64,000 bases of DNA from Streptococcus suis (GTDB lineage Bacteria > Bacillota > Bacilli > Lactobacillales > Streptococcaceae): assembly GCF_902702775.1 (NCBI RefSeq), contig NZ_LR738724.1, forward strand, positions 124,001-188,000, written 5' to 3'. Under the pieces are notes generated by a model. That model was not told where the DNA came from. It ran no database searches and saw only the letters and a list, made by a program, of their open reading frames with translations. Positions 19,431 to 28,140 of this stretch are shown here, one piece after another. The position numbers and the translations under genes are program-made. Numbering within the stretch: position 1 is the stretch's first letter; every line of letters starts with the position of its first letter.

Positions 19431-20261
19431 ATGAATTTTTCGCCAGCGATTTGGAGAAATTTGGTAATGCCTTTTAAAAGCAGTTGAAAAATTGAATTGG
19501 TTGGAGTAGCCGATTTCTTCAGCAATTTCCTGTAGTGTCTTAGTGGTGTTTTTTAAGAGTTCGCAGGCTTCGCTGAGTCGGTATTGGATGATAAATTGTT
19601 GAGGTGAGATGTTCATTTGCTCCTTGAATAGCCGACTGAAGTAGTGGCGATTGAGGTTGCATACTTGTGCCAAATCGTCGACGGATATAGCTTTCTCATA
19701 GTTTCGTTCTACGAAGTTGATGGCCTCTCGTATATAAAATTCCTTGTTTTCATCGTGTTTACTGCTTGTTTTGGTCAGAGAGCAGTCGATGAGATAGGAG
19801 ATAAAGAGGTAGAGGTGCCCAAGAAGGCAGGCGCTTTTTTGGTGATGGAGCGCGAGAATTTGTTTCATTTCATGGTAGACAGGGCTAGAGGTGGGCATTT
19901 CTCGTTGCGAAAAAATAGGTTGCTCTTTTGAGAGTCCTGCTTGTCTAAGAAAATGCTCAGTTTTCAGACCGTCAAATTCAAGCCAGATATAGGTCCAGGG
20001 GTCCTTTGCGTCTGCTTCGTAGCTACAGATGGCATCTGGGGAGATAAGAAAGCCCTGTCCTGCAGTTAGGTGGTATTCACGTTGGTCGGAGGTATCGTAA
20101 AAAGTACCTGAACCAGAGATGATGTAGTGAAACAGGTAGTGTTGTTTCATAGTTGGGCCGAATGAGTGAAGTGGCTTACAGGCTTCCATGCCAAATTGGA
20201 TGGGGTAAAAATCTACATAGGATCTGTTATTAAAGACGTAAAATTCAGGTTGTATTTTCAT
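19425..20261 (-). CDS. AraC family regulator of the alpha-galactoside operon
   Basis: A 278-residue regulator with an N-terminal cupin sugar-binding domain (residues 25-130, including HYIISGSGTFY) and a C-terminal pair of helix-turn-helix motifs (residues 175-278; VDDLAQVCNLNRHYFSRLFKEQ and LQEIAEEIGYSNQFNFSTAFKR). It resembles MsmR/RafR, which activate melibiose and raffinose genes. It is divergent from the transport operon, which fits a local activator. A 16-base palindrome at 20281-20296 lies just before its start and may be its operator. Confidence 0.85.
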   Translation of the reverse strand: MKIQPEFYVFNNRSYVDFYPIQFGMEACKPLHSFGPTMKQHYLFHYIISGSGTFYDTSDQREYHLTAGQGFLISPDAICSYEADAKDPWTYIWLEFDGLKTEHFLRQAGLSKEQPIFSQREMPTSSPVYHEMKQILALHHQKSACLLGHLYLFISYLIDCSLTKTSSKHDENKEFYIREAINFVERNYEKAISVDDLAQVCNLNRHYFSRLFKEQMNISPQQFIIQYRLSEACELLKNTTKTLQEIAEEIGYSNQFNFSTAFKRHYQISPNRWRKIHK

Positions 20262-20280
20262 TGTATTCTCTCCACAAAAA

Positions 20281-20296
20281 TTGTAAAGGTTTACAA
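20281..20296. promoter_or_regulatory. Perfect palindrome before the AraC gene
   Basis: TTGTAAA-GG-TTTACAA, about 20 bases upstream of the regulator's ATG and close to the expected start of its transcript (minus-strand -10 TATACT at 20299-20304). It is a candidate operator; the binding protein is unknown. Confidence 0.55.
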
Positions 20297-20395
20297 ATAG
20301 TATAACATATTTATATGTAAATGTGACATTTTATTTGAAAAAATTAAAAAATATCCCAAAATCATATAGAAGATGTCAAATATTCCTATTTTATT

Positions 20396-20409
20396 ATAAA
20401 GCGCTTACA
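20396..20409 (-). promoter_or_regulatory. Catabolite-responsive element (cre) of the sugar operon
   Basis: Minus strand TGTAAGCGCTTTAT fits the CcpA consensus TGWAARCGYTWNCW at 13 of 14 positions. It overlaps the likely promoter (possible -10 TATAGT at 20413-20418), so CcpA would repress the operon when glucose is present. Confidence 0.75.
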
Positions 20410-20475
20410 TGTTATAGTTATAGTAGAAACAACAAAGTTCGTCGACGTATTCGACAAAAGAAAAGGAGTATTACC

Positions 20476-21750
20476 ATGAAGAAATTTGGTCGCTATGTTA
20501 CCTTGCTTGCGGCTGCAGGCCTACTGGCAGCGTGTTCTACTTCGACTGAGTCTAGTAAAGCTACGGAAGGAAGTGGTTCAGGAAAGACAGAAATATCCTA
20601 TGCCATTTGGGATTCTGGTCAGGAACCTGGTTTGAGAAAGATTGCGGATGAATTTGAGAAAAAGAATCCAGATATTAAAATCAATATTCAAGTATCGGAT
20701 TGGGATTCCTACTGGACTATGCTAGAAGCTGGTGCGACAGGTGGTTCATTGCCTGATACCTTCTGGATGCATTCAAATGAGATTTATCGCTATGGTTCCA
20801 ATGAAATGCTATTGCCGTTGGATGAATACTTAGCCAAGAGTGAAGATGCCAAACTAGCTAATTTCCCAGATGGTTTGAATGAAATCTACAATATAAATGG
20901 TAAGCAGTACGCTATTCCAAAAGATTTCGATACAATCGGTCTTTGGTACAATAAAAAATTATTTGACGAAGCAGGTATTCCATATCCAGATGATACTTGG
21001 GATTGGAACAAGTTGAAGGAAGTGGCAAAACAATTGACCAAGCCAGATGGTAGTCAGTATGGTTTTGGTGCTGGTTTGAGTAACCAAGAGGGCTACTACA
21101 ACTTTATCTATCAAAATGGTGGTAAGGTTATTACTGATGATTTGAAATCAGGCTACGATGATCCTAAGACCATTGAAGCCTTGGATTACTACTTTAGCTT
21201 TGTCAAAGAGAAAATTTCACCAGCTATTACAGTGGATAAAGAGCGGGCCGAAGCATTCCAAAACGGTCAAGTGGCTATGAGCGTCTTCGGTTCTTGGAAT
21301 TTATCTGGTTTCACTGCTAATGACTACATTCGTGAAAATGCTGATGTAGCTGTCTTGCCAAAAGGGCCAGATGGAACTCGTGCAACCATCTTTAATGGAT
21401 TGGGTCATGCCATTGCTGCTACCACTAAACAGCCAGATGCTGCTTGGAAATGGGTTGAATACCTCAGCTCAAAAGAGGCACAAGAAATGCAGGCAACACT
21501 TGGTGTGGCAATCTCGGCTTATAAAGGCGCGGCAGATACTTGGGTAGATTCAAATAAAAACTTTGCTATCAAGAACTACGTTGACATGGTGGATTATGCA
21601 CAGATTCGTCCATATTCACAAACAACCATCAAGTGGGAAGATAAGGCTTACGAGCTATTGAAACCTGCTTATCTTGGAGAAAAAGCAACTGAAGAAGCTG
21701 CCAAAGAAACAGCTGATATGATGAATGCTGAATTAGCAACTGAAAAATAG
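20476..21750 (+). CDS. ABC sugar-binding lipoprotein (CUT1 family)
   Basis: A 424-residue extracellular solute-binding protein. A lipoprotein signal peptide ends at the lipobox LAAC with Cys20, followed by a Ser/Thr/Gly linker. The mature part has family 1 features (NGQVAMSVFGSWNLSGF near residue 258). The start is the ATG at 20476 behind AAAAGGAG; an in-frame ATG at 20323 lies before the promoter and is rejected. Context (AraC regulator, alpha-galactosidase) suggests alpha-galactosides such as melibiose or raffinose. It does not closely resemble MsmE or RafE as I know them, so no symbol is given. Confidence 0.9.
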   Translation: MKKFGRYVTLLAAAGLLAACSTSTESSKATEGSGSGKTEISYAIWDSGQEPGLRKIADEFEKKNPDIKINIQVSDWDSYWTMLEAGATGGSLPDTFWMHSNEIYRYGSNEMLLPLDEYLAKSEDAKLANFPDGLNEIYNINGKQYAIPKDFDTIGLWYNKKLFDEAGIPYPDDTWDWNKLKEVAKQLTKPDGSQYGFGAGLSNQEGYYNFIYQNGGKVITDDLKSGYDDPKTIEALDYYFSFVKEKISPAITVDKERAEAFQNGQVAMSVFGSWNLSGFTANDYIRENADVAVLPKGPDGTRATIFNGLGHAIAATTKQPDAAWKWVEYLSSKEAQEMQATLGVAISAYKGAADTWVDSNKNFAIKNYVDMVDYAQIRPYSQTTIKWEDKAYELLKPAYLGEKATEEAAKETADMMNAELATEK

Positions 21751-21753
21751 GTA

Positions 21754-21794
21754 GGAGGTCTTGGGAAGTTGATTCTTCCCCGGACCTTCTTATT
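21754..21794 (+). terminator. Partial terminator between binding protein and permeases
   Basis: AGGTC-TT-GGGAAG, loop TTGATT, CTTCCC-CG-GACCT, then TCTTATT. The weak T-run suggests an attenuator that keeps permease mRNA below binding-protein mRNA. Confidence 0.65.
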
Positions 21795-21817
21795 AAATGA
21801 AGAAGGATGGGGATAAG

Positions 21818-22711
21818 ATGTTCCGAAAAAAAGGAAGTTTAAATGAGGCAATTTGGGGATGGGCAATGGTAGCGCCGACCATTATCGGATTAGTCGTGCT
21901 CAATATTATTCCTATTTTCCAAACTATGAAGATGAGTTTCCATAAGAGTGGAGATTTCGGCAGAGGTGACATCTTTGTCGGCTTGGCAAATTACCAACGC
22001 ATGTTAGGGGATGCGCAAGTGTGGCAGGCGACATGGAATACCTTGAAATATACGATTCTAGTTGTTCCAGCTACCGTTGCCTTGGCCATGTTGCTTGCGG
22101 TTTTGTTGAATTCTAAGATTAAAGGGAAGCATATTTATCGGACAATATTTTTCCTGCCTATGGTGGCAGCACCAGCCGCGGTGACCATAGTTTGGAAATG
22201 GCTCTACAATACGGACTTCGGTCTGATTAACTATGTCTTGCGTCGTTTGGGACTGGGTGCTGTGAACTGGATTGAAGATCCAAAGATTGCTCTCTATTCA
22301 ATTGCTCTGATTGGAATTTGGAGTACTGTTGGCTATAGCATGATTTTAATTTTAGCTGGTTTACAAGAAATTCCGACGGATTTTTATGAGGCGGCTCGCA
22401 TTGATGGAGCTAGTCCAGCCAAGCAATTTTTCTCCATTACCCTGCCCTTGGTTTCGCCGACCTTGTTCTTTGTTGTGGTAACCAGTGTTATTCAATCCAT
22501 GCAAGTCTTTGATGTTATCTATATGATGGAAGACATCCGAAGTCCTGCCTATGATAAGACGGTATCTCTGGTTTATCTGTTTTACAATAATTCCTTTAAA
22601 TATTCGGATAAGGGCTACGGTTCTACCATTGTCATGTTGTTGTTATTGATTATTCTTGTCATTACTTTCGTTCAGATGAAGGTACAGAAAAAATGGGTGC
22701 ATTACCGTTAA
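21818..22711 (+). CDS. ABC sugar permease, MalF type
   Basis: A 297-residue inner-membrane permease with six hydrophobic segments and the EAA loop EAARIDGASPAKQFFSITLP (residues 188-207), which docks the ATPase. The start is set at the ATG 21818 (MFRKKGSLNEAIWG) because GGGGATAAG lies before it; an ATG 7 codons earlier has no ribosome site. It pairs with the next gene. No ABC ATPase is encoded in the operon, so a shared ATPase (MsmK type) elsewhere must drive it. Confidence 0.92.
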   Translation: MFRKKGSLNEAIWGWAMVAPTIIGLVVLNIIPIFQTMKMSFHKSGDFGRGDIFVGLANYQRMLGDAQVWQATWNTLKYTILVVPATVALAMLLAVLLNSKIKGKHIYRTIFFLPMVAAPAAVTIVWKWLYNTDFGLINYVLRRLGLGAVNWIEDPKIALYSIALIGIWSTVGYSMILILAGLQEIPTDFYEAARIDGASPAKQFFSITLPLVSPTLFFVVVTSVIQSMQVFDVIYMMEDIRSPAYDKTVSLVYLFYNNSFKYSDKGYGSTIVMLLLLIILVITFVQMKVQKKWVHYR

Positions 22712-22721
22712 GGAGGTTCAT

Positions 22722-23552
22722 GTGAAACAATCAGCTTTAAAATCAACTATTTGGATGCATGCCTTCTTGATTTTAGTGGCAATGGGCATGCTGATCCCGT
22801 TTGTTTGGATGGTGTTGACGTCTTTTAAAACGGTAACCGAATCCACTCAGATGAATCCTTTCCAATTTTTACCAAGTAAGTGGATGGTGAGCAATTATAC
22901 GGAGGCTATTCGGACTAATAATTTTCCGATACTCTATCTGAACACCATTTTGATGATGGTATGGCGTATCTTTAGCTCGGTTATGTTCTCAGCTATGGCA
23001 GCTTATGCCTTTGCTCGCTTGGAATTTCCTGGGCGGAATTTCTTGTTTGGTCTGGTCCTCTTTCAAATGATGGTGCCACCTCAGTTGTTCGTCATTCCTC
23101 AGTATTTGATGATTGACCAACTTGGTATGCGCAATACGATTTTTGCTCTGGTATTTCCAGGAATTGTCAGTGCCTTTGGTACATTCTTGCTCCGTCAATT
23201 TTTCATGGGTCTTCCAAAAGAATTGGAGGAATCTGCAAAATTGGATGGTTGTAATATTGGGCAGACCTTCTTTAAGGTCATGTTGCCTTTGGCTAAGTCT
23301 GGCTTGATTGCCTTAGCGATTTTTACGGCTTTGTTTGCTTTCAAGGATTTGTTGTGGCCATTGATTATCAACTCAGAAGCGGACAAGGCTACCCTGTCTA
23401 GCGCACTTTCTAAGATCCAGGGAGCTTACGCTGTTAACTATCCTCAGCTCATGGCTGCAAGTGTTTTGGCTATTTGGCCGATGTTGGTACTGTATGTGAT
23501 ATTCCAGAAGCAGTTTATCCAAGGAATTGCGACATCTGGTGGAAAATTATAG
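22722..23552 (+). CDS. ABC sugar permease, MalG type
   Basis: A 276-residue second permease subunit with six membrane segments and the EAA motif EESAKLDGCNIGQTFFKVML near residues 168-187. Translation starts at GTG 22722 directly after AGGAGG (22711-22716); the overlapping ATG at 22720 is followed by a stop and is not used. It is 10 bases from the previous gene and 9 from the alpha-galactosidase, so the three are translated as a block. Confidence 0.92.
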   Translation: MKQSALKSTIWMHAFLILVAMGMLIPFVWMVLTSFKTVTESTQMNPFQFLPSKWMVSNYTEAIRTNNFPILYLNTILMMVWRIFSSVMFSAMAAYAFARLEFPGRNFLFGLVLFQMMVPPQLFVIPQYLMIDQLGMRNTIFALVFPGIVSAFGTFLLRQFFMGLPKELEESAKLDGCNIGQTFFKVMLPLAKSGLIALAIFTALFAFKDLLWPLIINSEADKATLSSALSKIQGAYAVNYPQLMAASVLAIWPMLVLYVIFQKQFIQGIATSGGKL

Positions 23553-23561
23553 GAGGCTACA

Positions 23562-25763
23562 ATGGGAATTATCTTTCATGAAAAGACAAAGGAATTCCAT
23601 CTTTACAATGAGTTTATTAGCTATGTGTTGACGGTCTTGCCTAATGGTCATATTGGTAGTTTGTATTATGGAAAGCGTGTAACAGAAACAGCTTCCTATC
23701 AGTATGTGCGTGAAGATGAGTATCGTGCTTTGACTTCCTTTGTAGAAGACGATGACCGTTTCTTCTCACTCCAATATGCCAATCCTGAATTTGCTTGTTA
23801 TGGTACAACGGACTATTTTTCTCCGACTTTTGAGTTGGTGCAGAAGGATGGTAGCAGCCTATCGCACTTTGTTTATCAAGGGCATAGAATTTATGCTGGG
23901 CGATCGGCTTTGAAGGGTCTTCCTCATCTCTATCTGGATGAGGAGGGACAGGCAGATAGTTTGGATATTTATTTGTTGGATGAAGAGTCGCAGACCCTTC
24001 TGGTCTTGTCTTATACGATTTTTCGAGATTATCCAGCGGTGACCCGCTCTGCTCGTTTTGAACAACTCGGAGAAAAATCTGTCTGTTTGAACCGTGCCTT
24101 GAGTATGACACTCTGTCTGCCTGATATGGACTATGACTGGTTGCATTTGGATGGGGCTTGGGGGCGCGAGCGGCATCTGCAATTATCGCCTCTCCATCAA
24201 GGTTGTCAGTCTATTTACAGTCTCAAAGGGGCTAGTAGTGCGGAGCACAATCCCTTCATGGCTTTGAAACGACCAAATGCGGATGAGCATCAGGGGGAGG
24301 TACTGGGCTTCTCGCTCGTCTATAGCGGAAACTTTTTGGCGCAGGTGGATGTGAGTTCTTTCCAAAAGACGAGAGTGAGTATGGGAATCCATCCTGAACG
24401 TTTTTCTTGGACATTAGATAAGGGAGAAGAGTTCCAGACGCCTGAGGTCGTTATGGTTTATAGCGAGCATGGTTTGAATGGTATGAGCCAAACCTATCAC
24501 CGCCTTTTCCAAAAACATCTGGTGCGTGGCTATTGGCGTGATAGAGAACGGCCTGTTCTCTTGAACAACTGGGAAGCTATGAGCTTTGATTTTGATGAGG
24601 AAACAATTCTTTCCTTGGCTAAGGAGGCTGCAGGTCTTGGTGTTGAACTCTTTGTCATGGATGATGGTTGGTTTGGCAAGCGAAACCATGATCGAGCAGG
24701 CTTGGGAGATTGGACGGTCAACCGAGAGAAATTACCAAGTGGCTTGACAGGGATTATTGACCAAGTTCATGCTATGGGAATGAAATTTGGACTTTGGATT
24801 GAACCTGAAATGGTCAATAAGGACAGTGATTTATACCGAGCGCATCCAGATTGGATTTTCCGTCATCCTCAGCATAGTCAATCGCACGGACGCCACCAAT
24901 ATACCTTGGATTTATCAAGAGAGGATGTTTATCAAAATATTCATGACCAACTCCATCGGCTGTTGGCTGAGCATGACATTGATTATATCAAATGGGATAT
25001 GAATCGCTATATGACAGAGGTCTTTACATGTACACGGGAGGCGGAGCGGCAAGGTGAGACCTTCCATCGCTATATTCTCAATCTCTACCGTCTATATGAT
25101 AGTCTGATAGCAGCTTTTCCGACAGTCTTATTCGAGTCTTGTTCAAGTGGTGGAGCTAGATTTGACCCAGGAATGCTCTACTATGCACCTCAAACCTGGG
25201 TCAGCGATGACACGGACGCCATGGAACGCTTGAAAATCCAATATGGAACGAGTCTGGTCTATCCTTTGAACAGTATGGGTTGCCATGTGTCAGCTAGTCC
25301 GAATCAGCAGTTGGGGCGTGCTACTCCACTAAGCACACGTGCCAATGTTGCATTCTTTGGAAGTTTTGGCTATGAGTTGGATTTGTTTGATTGTAGCCAA
25401 GAAGAGTTGGAAGAGATGAAAGAGCAGATTACCTTTTACAAGGCTCACCGTGAGATTTTCCAACAGGGTATTTTCACTCGCCTGAAAAGTCCATTCGATG
25501 GTGAGATAACGGCTTGGCAGGTCCAATCCTTGGATGGTCAGCAAGTTATCGTGGGTTATTATCGTCGGTTAACAACTGCCAATCTTGCTTATCAACGCTT
25601 GTATTTGCAGGGGTTGGAAGAGGAAGCGGTCTATCACCTTGATGGAGAAGTTTATACTGGTAGCCAATTAATGCATACAGGTTTGTCGATTCGACATGGA
25701 GACCATGTTGGAGACAATAAGGACTTTACTTCTTATTTGATGATCCTCCAGAAACAACAGTAG
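23562..25763 (+). CDS. aga: Alpha-galactosidase, GH36
   Basis: A 733-residue cytoplasmic alpha-galactosidase that splits terminal alpha-galactose from melibiose or raffinose-type sugars. The N-terminal beta-sandwich is followed by the catalytic barrel. The nucleophile motif IKWDMNR lies near residue 476, and SDDTDAMERLKIQYG (near 547) holds the general acid/base. It is the last gene of the operon, with AGGAGG upstream and a terminator at 25779. The operon order (binding protein, permease, permease, aga) differs from the raf and msm operons, in which aga comes first. Confidence 0.95.
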   Translation: MGIIFHEKTKEFHLYNEFISYVLTVLPNGHIGSLYYGKRVTETASYQYVREDEYRALTSFVEDDDRFFSLQYANPEFACYGTTDYFSPTFELVQKDGSSLSHFVYQGHRIYAGRSALKGLPHLYLDEEGQADSLDIYLLDEESQTLLVLSYTIFRDYPAVTRSARFEQLGEKSVCLNRALSMTLCLPDMDYDWLHLDGAWGRERHLQLSPLHQGCQSIYSLKGASSAEHNPFMALKRPNADEHQGEVLGFSLVYSGNFLAQVDVSSFQKTRVSMGIHPERFSWTLDKGEEFQTPEVVMVYSEHGLNGMSQTYHRLFQKHLVRGYWRDRERPVLLNNWEAMSFDFDEETILSLAKEAAGLGVELFVMDDGWFGKRNHDRAGLGDWTVNREKLPSGLTGIIDQVHAMGMKFGLWIEPEMVNKDSDLYRAHPDWIFRHPQHSQSHGRHQYTLDLSREDVYQNIHDQLHRLLAEHDIDYIKWDMNRYMTEVFTCTREAERQGETFHRYILNLYRLYDSLIAAFPTVLFESCSSGGARFDPGMLYYAPQTWVSDDTDAMERLKIQYGTSLVYPLNSMGCHVSASPNQQLGRATPLSTRANVAFFGSFGYELDLFDCSQEELEEMKEQITFYKAHREIFQQGIFTRLKSPFDGEITAWQVQSLDGQQVIVGYYRRLTTANLAYQRLYLQGLEEEAVYHLDGEVYTGSQLMHTGLSIRHGDHVGDNKDFTSYLMILQKQQ

Positions 25764-25778
25764 CCTCCCTATCCCTCT

Positions 25779-25806
25779 AGGTTCAGCCATTGGTTGAACC
25801 TATTTT
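25779..25806 (+). terminator. Terminator after aga
   Basis: AGGTTCA (25779-25785) and TGAACCT (25795-25801) with an inner CCA/TGG pairing, then ATTTTG. Confidence 0.75.
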
Positions 25807-25827
25807 GTGTGGAACTCAGGAAGTTTA

Positions 25828-25856
25828 TTGCACTTTTTCAAGTATAAAGGCATAAT
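25828..25856 (+). promoter_or_regulatory. azlC promoter
   Basis: TTGCAC (25828-25833), 17-base spacer, CATAAT (25851-25856); leader about 95 bases. Confidence 0.65.
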
Positions 25857-25956
25857 GCTTGCTTAGCTATAAGGGAAGACTTGAAAAACGAGTTGCAATG
25901 TGAGAAAATGAGAGAATAATTCTTCAATCAATTAGTGAGGGGAAGGGAGATAATGA

Positions 25957-26658
25957 ATGAAGAAATATGCTTTTCGTGAGGGCTTGCGGGATGCCATTCC
26001 CACAGCTCTGGGCTATGCCAGTATCGGTTTAGCCTGCGGTGTGGTATCGGTCAATTCAGGCATTTCAGCAGTGGAAATGGCTTTGATGAGCCTCTTGGTC
26101 TATGCAGGGAGTGCCCAATTTGTCATGTGTGCCATGATTTTGGCAGGCGCCCCCTTGTTGTCGATTGCGGTGACGGTTTTCTTTGTCAACCTGCGGAATT
26201 TTCTCATGTGCCTGCATACGACGACCATTTTTCAGGGAAATAGGCTGGGCTCCAATATCTTGATTGGCTCATTTTTAACAGATGAATCCTATGTGGTTCT
26301 CTTGCGGAAACACATTGAGGAAAAGCAGATTGCCCCTAGCTGGATGTACGGCAACAACTTTGCTGGCTATGCTTCTTGGGCTATCTTTACCACTCTGGGC
26401 AATCTCATCGGTGGTTTGATTCCAAATCCCGAGCAGTTTGGCTTGGATTTTGCCTTGGTTGCCATGTTTGTCGGGATTTTCTCAGGTCAGTTGGAGGCTA
26501 TGGCTCGGACTATTCCTTTGAAAAAAATCGGCTTGATTTTGCTGGCGGTTGGTCTAGCCTATGTCGGCCTGTCTGTGCTAGTGTCGTCCTATGTGGCGGT
26601 GCTTCTGGCGACGCTCTTGGGCTGTTTTGTGGGGGTGATGATTGATGATAAAAACTAG
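25957..26658 (+). CDS. azlC: Branched-chain amino acid exporter subunit AzlC
   Basis: A 233-residue membrane protein with the AzlC signature (FREGLRDAIPTALGYASIGL at residues 5-24, then SAQFVM and NLRNFLM). With AzlD it forms an exporter of branched-chain amino acids and their analogues. The start ATG at 25957 follows GGGAG; the ATG at 25953 is in another frame. It overlaps azlD by 14 bases, the usual coupling of the pair. Confidence 0.9.
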   Translation: MKKYAFREGLRDAIPTALGYASIGLACGVVSVNSGISAVEMALMSLLVYAGSAQFVMCAMILAGAPLLSIAVTVFFVNLRNFLMCLHTTTIFQGNRLGSNILIGSFLTDESYVVLLRKHIEEKQIAPSWMYGNNFAGYASWAIFTTLGNLIGGLIPNPEQFGLDFALVAMFVGIFSGQLEAMARTIPLKKIGLILLAVGLAYVGLSVLVSSYVAVLLATLLGCFVGVMIDDKN

Positions 26659-26968
26659 TATTCTACTGATTATTCTGGCGGCGGCCCTAGTGACCTGGGT
26701 ACCACGCGTCCTGCCTTTTGTACTGACGCAGAACAAATCCCTGCCTCCAAAGCTGGTGAAATTTCTCAGCTTTCTACCCATCACCATTATCTTTTCCCTG
26801 ACCCTGTCCAGCATCATGGACGAAGAAGTGGGCTCCCTCCCCAACCTTCTCCCTGTCGAAAGTCTGGCCCTCCTTCCGACCTTTTTGGTGGTTTTGAGGA
26901 CCAAAAATATCCTCCTCGCAGTAGTGGTTGGCGTCTTGACGACAGCTGCTCTCCGCTTGATTTTCTAG
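26645..26968 (+). CDS. azlD: Branched-chain amino acid exporter subunit AzlD
   Basis: A 107-residue protein with about four hydrophobic segments and the AzlD-type motif TWVPRVLPFVL near residues 20-30. It is the small partner of AzlC. The ATG at 26645 is preferred to the adjacent TTG at 26642; the ribosome site GGGGGTG lies within azlC. The next gene starts 9 bases later, so a YeiH-type protein is in the same operon. Confidence 0.88.
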   Translation: MIKTSILLIILAAALVTWVPRVLPFVLTQNKSLPPKLVKFLSFLPITIIFSLTLSSIMDEEVGSLPNLLPVESLALLPTFLVVLRTKNILLAVVVGVLTTAALRLIF

Positions 26969-26977
26969 GAGGGGCTT

Positions 26978-28000
26978 ATGGTTAAGGAAAATGCCAGAGG
27001 TGTGGTACTTTGTCTAGTCTTGGCTTTGGTGGGACAGTGGTTAGGTGGCTTGTTTCCATTGGTGGGTGGACCTGTTTTTGCCCTTCTAATCGGGATGAGC
27101 CTGCATTCCTACATTTCAAGGAAAAATGCCTTTCAGCCAGGCTTGACCTTTACCTCTAAGAAGATTTTGCAGTATGCGGTGATTTGTTTGGGATTTGGAC
27201 TAAACTTATCTGCTGTCATGGCAGTCGGTCGCCAATCGCTTCCAATTATTCTGTCAACCATCAGTTTTGCCTTGTTTTTGGCATTTCTGCTGTGGAAATG
27301 GTTGCCCATTTCATCTCATCTAGCGACCTTGATTGGCGTTGGGACCTCTATCTGTGGTGGCTCTGCCATTGCGGCGACGGCTCCCATTATCCAGGCGGAT
27401 GATGAGGATGTGGCACAAGCGATCTCGGTCATCTTCCTCTTTAATGTCTTGGCGGCCCTGGTCTTTCCGACCTTGGCAACCTGGCTTGGTTTTTCGACCG
27501 ATTCGGGTCAGGCCTTTGGAATGTTCGCCGGAACGGCGGTCAATGACACCTCGTCGGTCACCGCAACAGCAACCACTTGGGACAGCCTCTACGGCCTGGG
27601 CAGTCAGACCTTGGACACGGCTGTGATGGTCAAGCTGACGCGAACCTTGGCCATTATTCCCATTACGTCAGTTTTGGCAATTTGGCAGGCTAGAGGGAAG
27701 GGAGTTCAGGCAGACAAGAGTTCGCTCTTGGCAGGTTTTCCAACCTTTATCCTCTATTTTATCCTAGCCAGTTTGGTGACAACAATCGCGGGTCACTTTG
27801 GACTGGGTGCGGACATTTTTACTCCGCTCAAAACCCTGTCCAAGTTTCTCATTTGTATGGCCATGACAGCCATTGGCTTGCGGACCAATGTCTTTTCTTT
27901 GGTGAAAAATGGCAGAGCTGCTCTTCTGATTGGTCTGATTTGCTGGCTGGGAGTGACGGTGCTGACACTGGTTTGGCAGGCAATCTTGGGAATTTGGTAA
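26978..28000 (+). CDS. YeiH family (UPF0324) putative transporter
   Basis: A 340-residue protein with about ten membrane segments and the family landmarks GTSICGGSAIAATAP (near residue 124) and AGTAVNDTSSVTAT (near 185). The family is often labelled putative sulfate exporter, but the substrate is not firmly known. AGGAGGGGC precedes the ATG, 9 bases after azlD, so it is co-transcribed with azlCD. A RUP-like element starts 6 bases after the stop codon. Confidence 0.85.
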   Translation: MVKENARGVVLCLVLALVGQWLGGLFPLVGGPVFALLIGMSLHSYISRKNAFQPGLTFTSKKILQYAVICLGFGLNLSAVMAVGRQSLPIILSTISFALFLAFLLWKWLPISSHLATLIGVGTSICGGSAIAATAPIIQADDEDVAQAISVIFLFNVLAALVFPTLATWLGFSTDSGQAFGMFAGTAVNDTSSVTATATTWDSLYGLGSQTLDTAVMVKLTRTLAIIPITSVLAIWQARGKGVQADKSSLLAGFPTFILYFILASLVTTIAGHFGLGADIFTPLKTLSKFLICMAMTAIGLRTNVFSLVKNGRAALLIGLICWLGVTVLTLVWQAILGIW

Positions 28001-28005
28001 AGCAA

Positions 28006-28107
28006 AACTCTTCGAAAATCAAAATTATCCGTTGTCAACTTGGTTCGATGATCCTCAGTTCTATCATCACCTTCGTTTCCTAGGCTACTCTTGATTTTCA
28101 TTGAGTA
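28006..28107 (-). repeat. RUP-like miniature element, 102 bp
   Basis: The reverse complement matches 14761-14862 over its full length at about 85 percent by eye. Ends are AACTC...GAGTA, so one terminal base has drifted. It lies between the YeiH stop codon and the shared terminator. Confidence 0.82.
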
Positions 28108-28111
28108 TAAA

Positions 28112-28140
28112 ACAGCCTTCTCTTGCGAGAGGCTGCTTTT
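28112..28140. terminator. Bidirectional terminator, YeiH gene and ABC operon
   Basis: CAGCC-T-TCTC, loop TTGC, GAGA-GGCTG, then six T, between convergent genes. Confidence 0.8.

Noticed and set aside
20323..20475. 51-codon N-terminal extension of the sugar-binding lipoprotein
   Set aside because: It lies upstream of the promoter and cre site and would bury the lipoprotein signal peptide.
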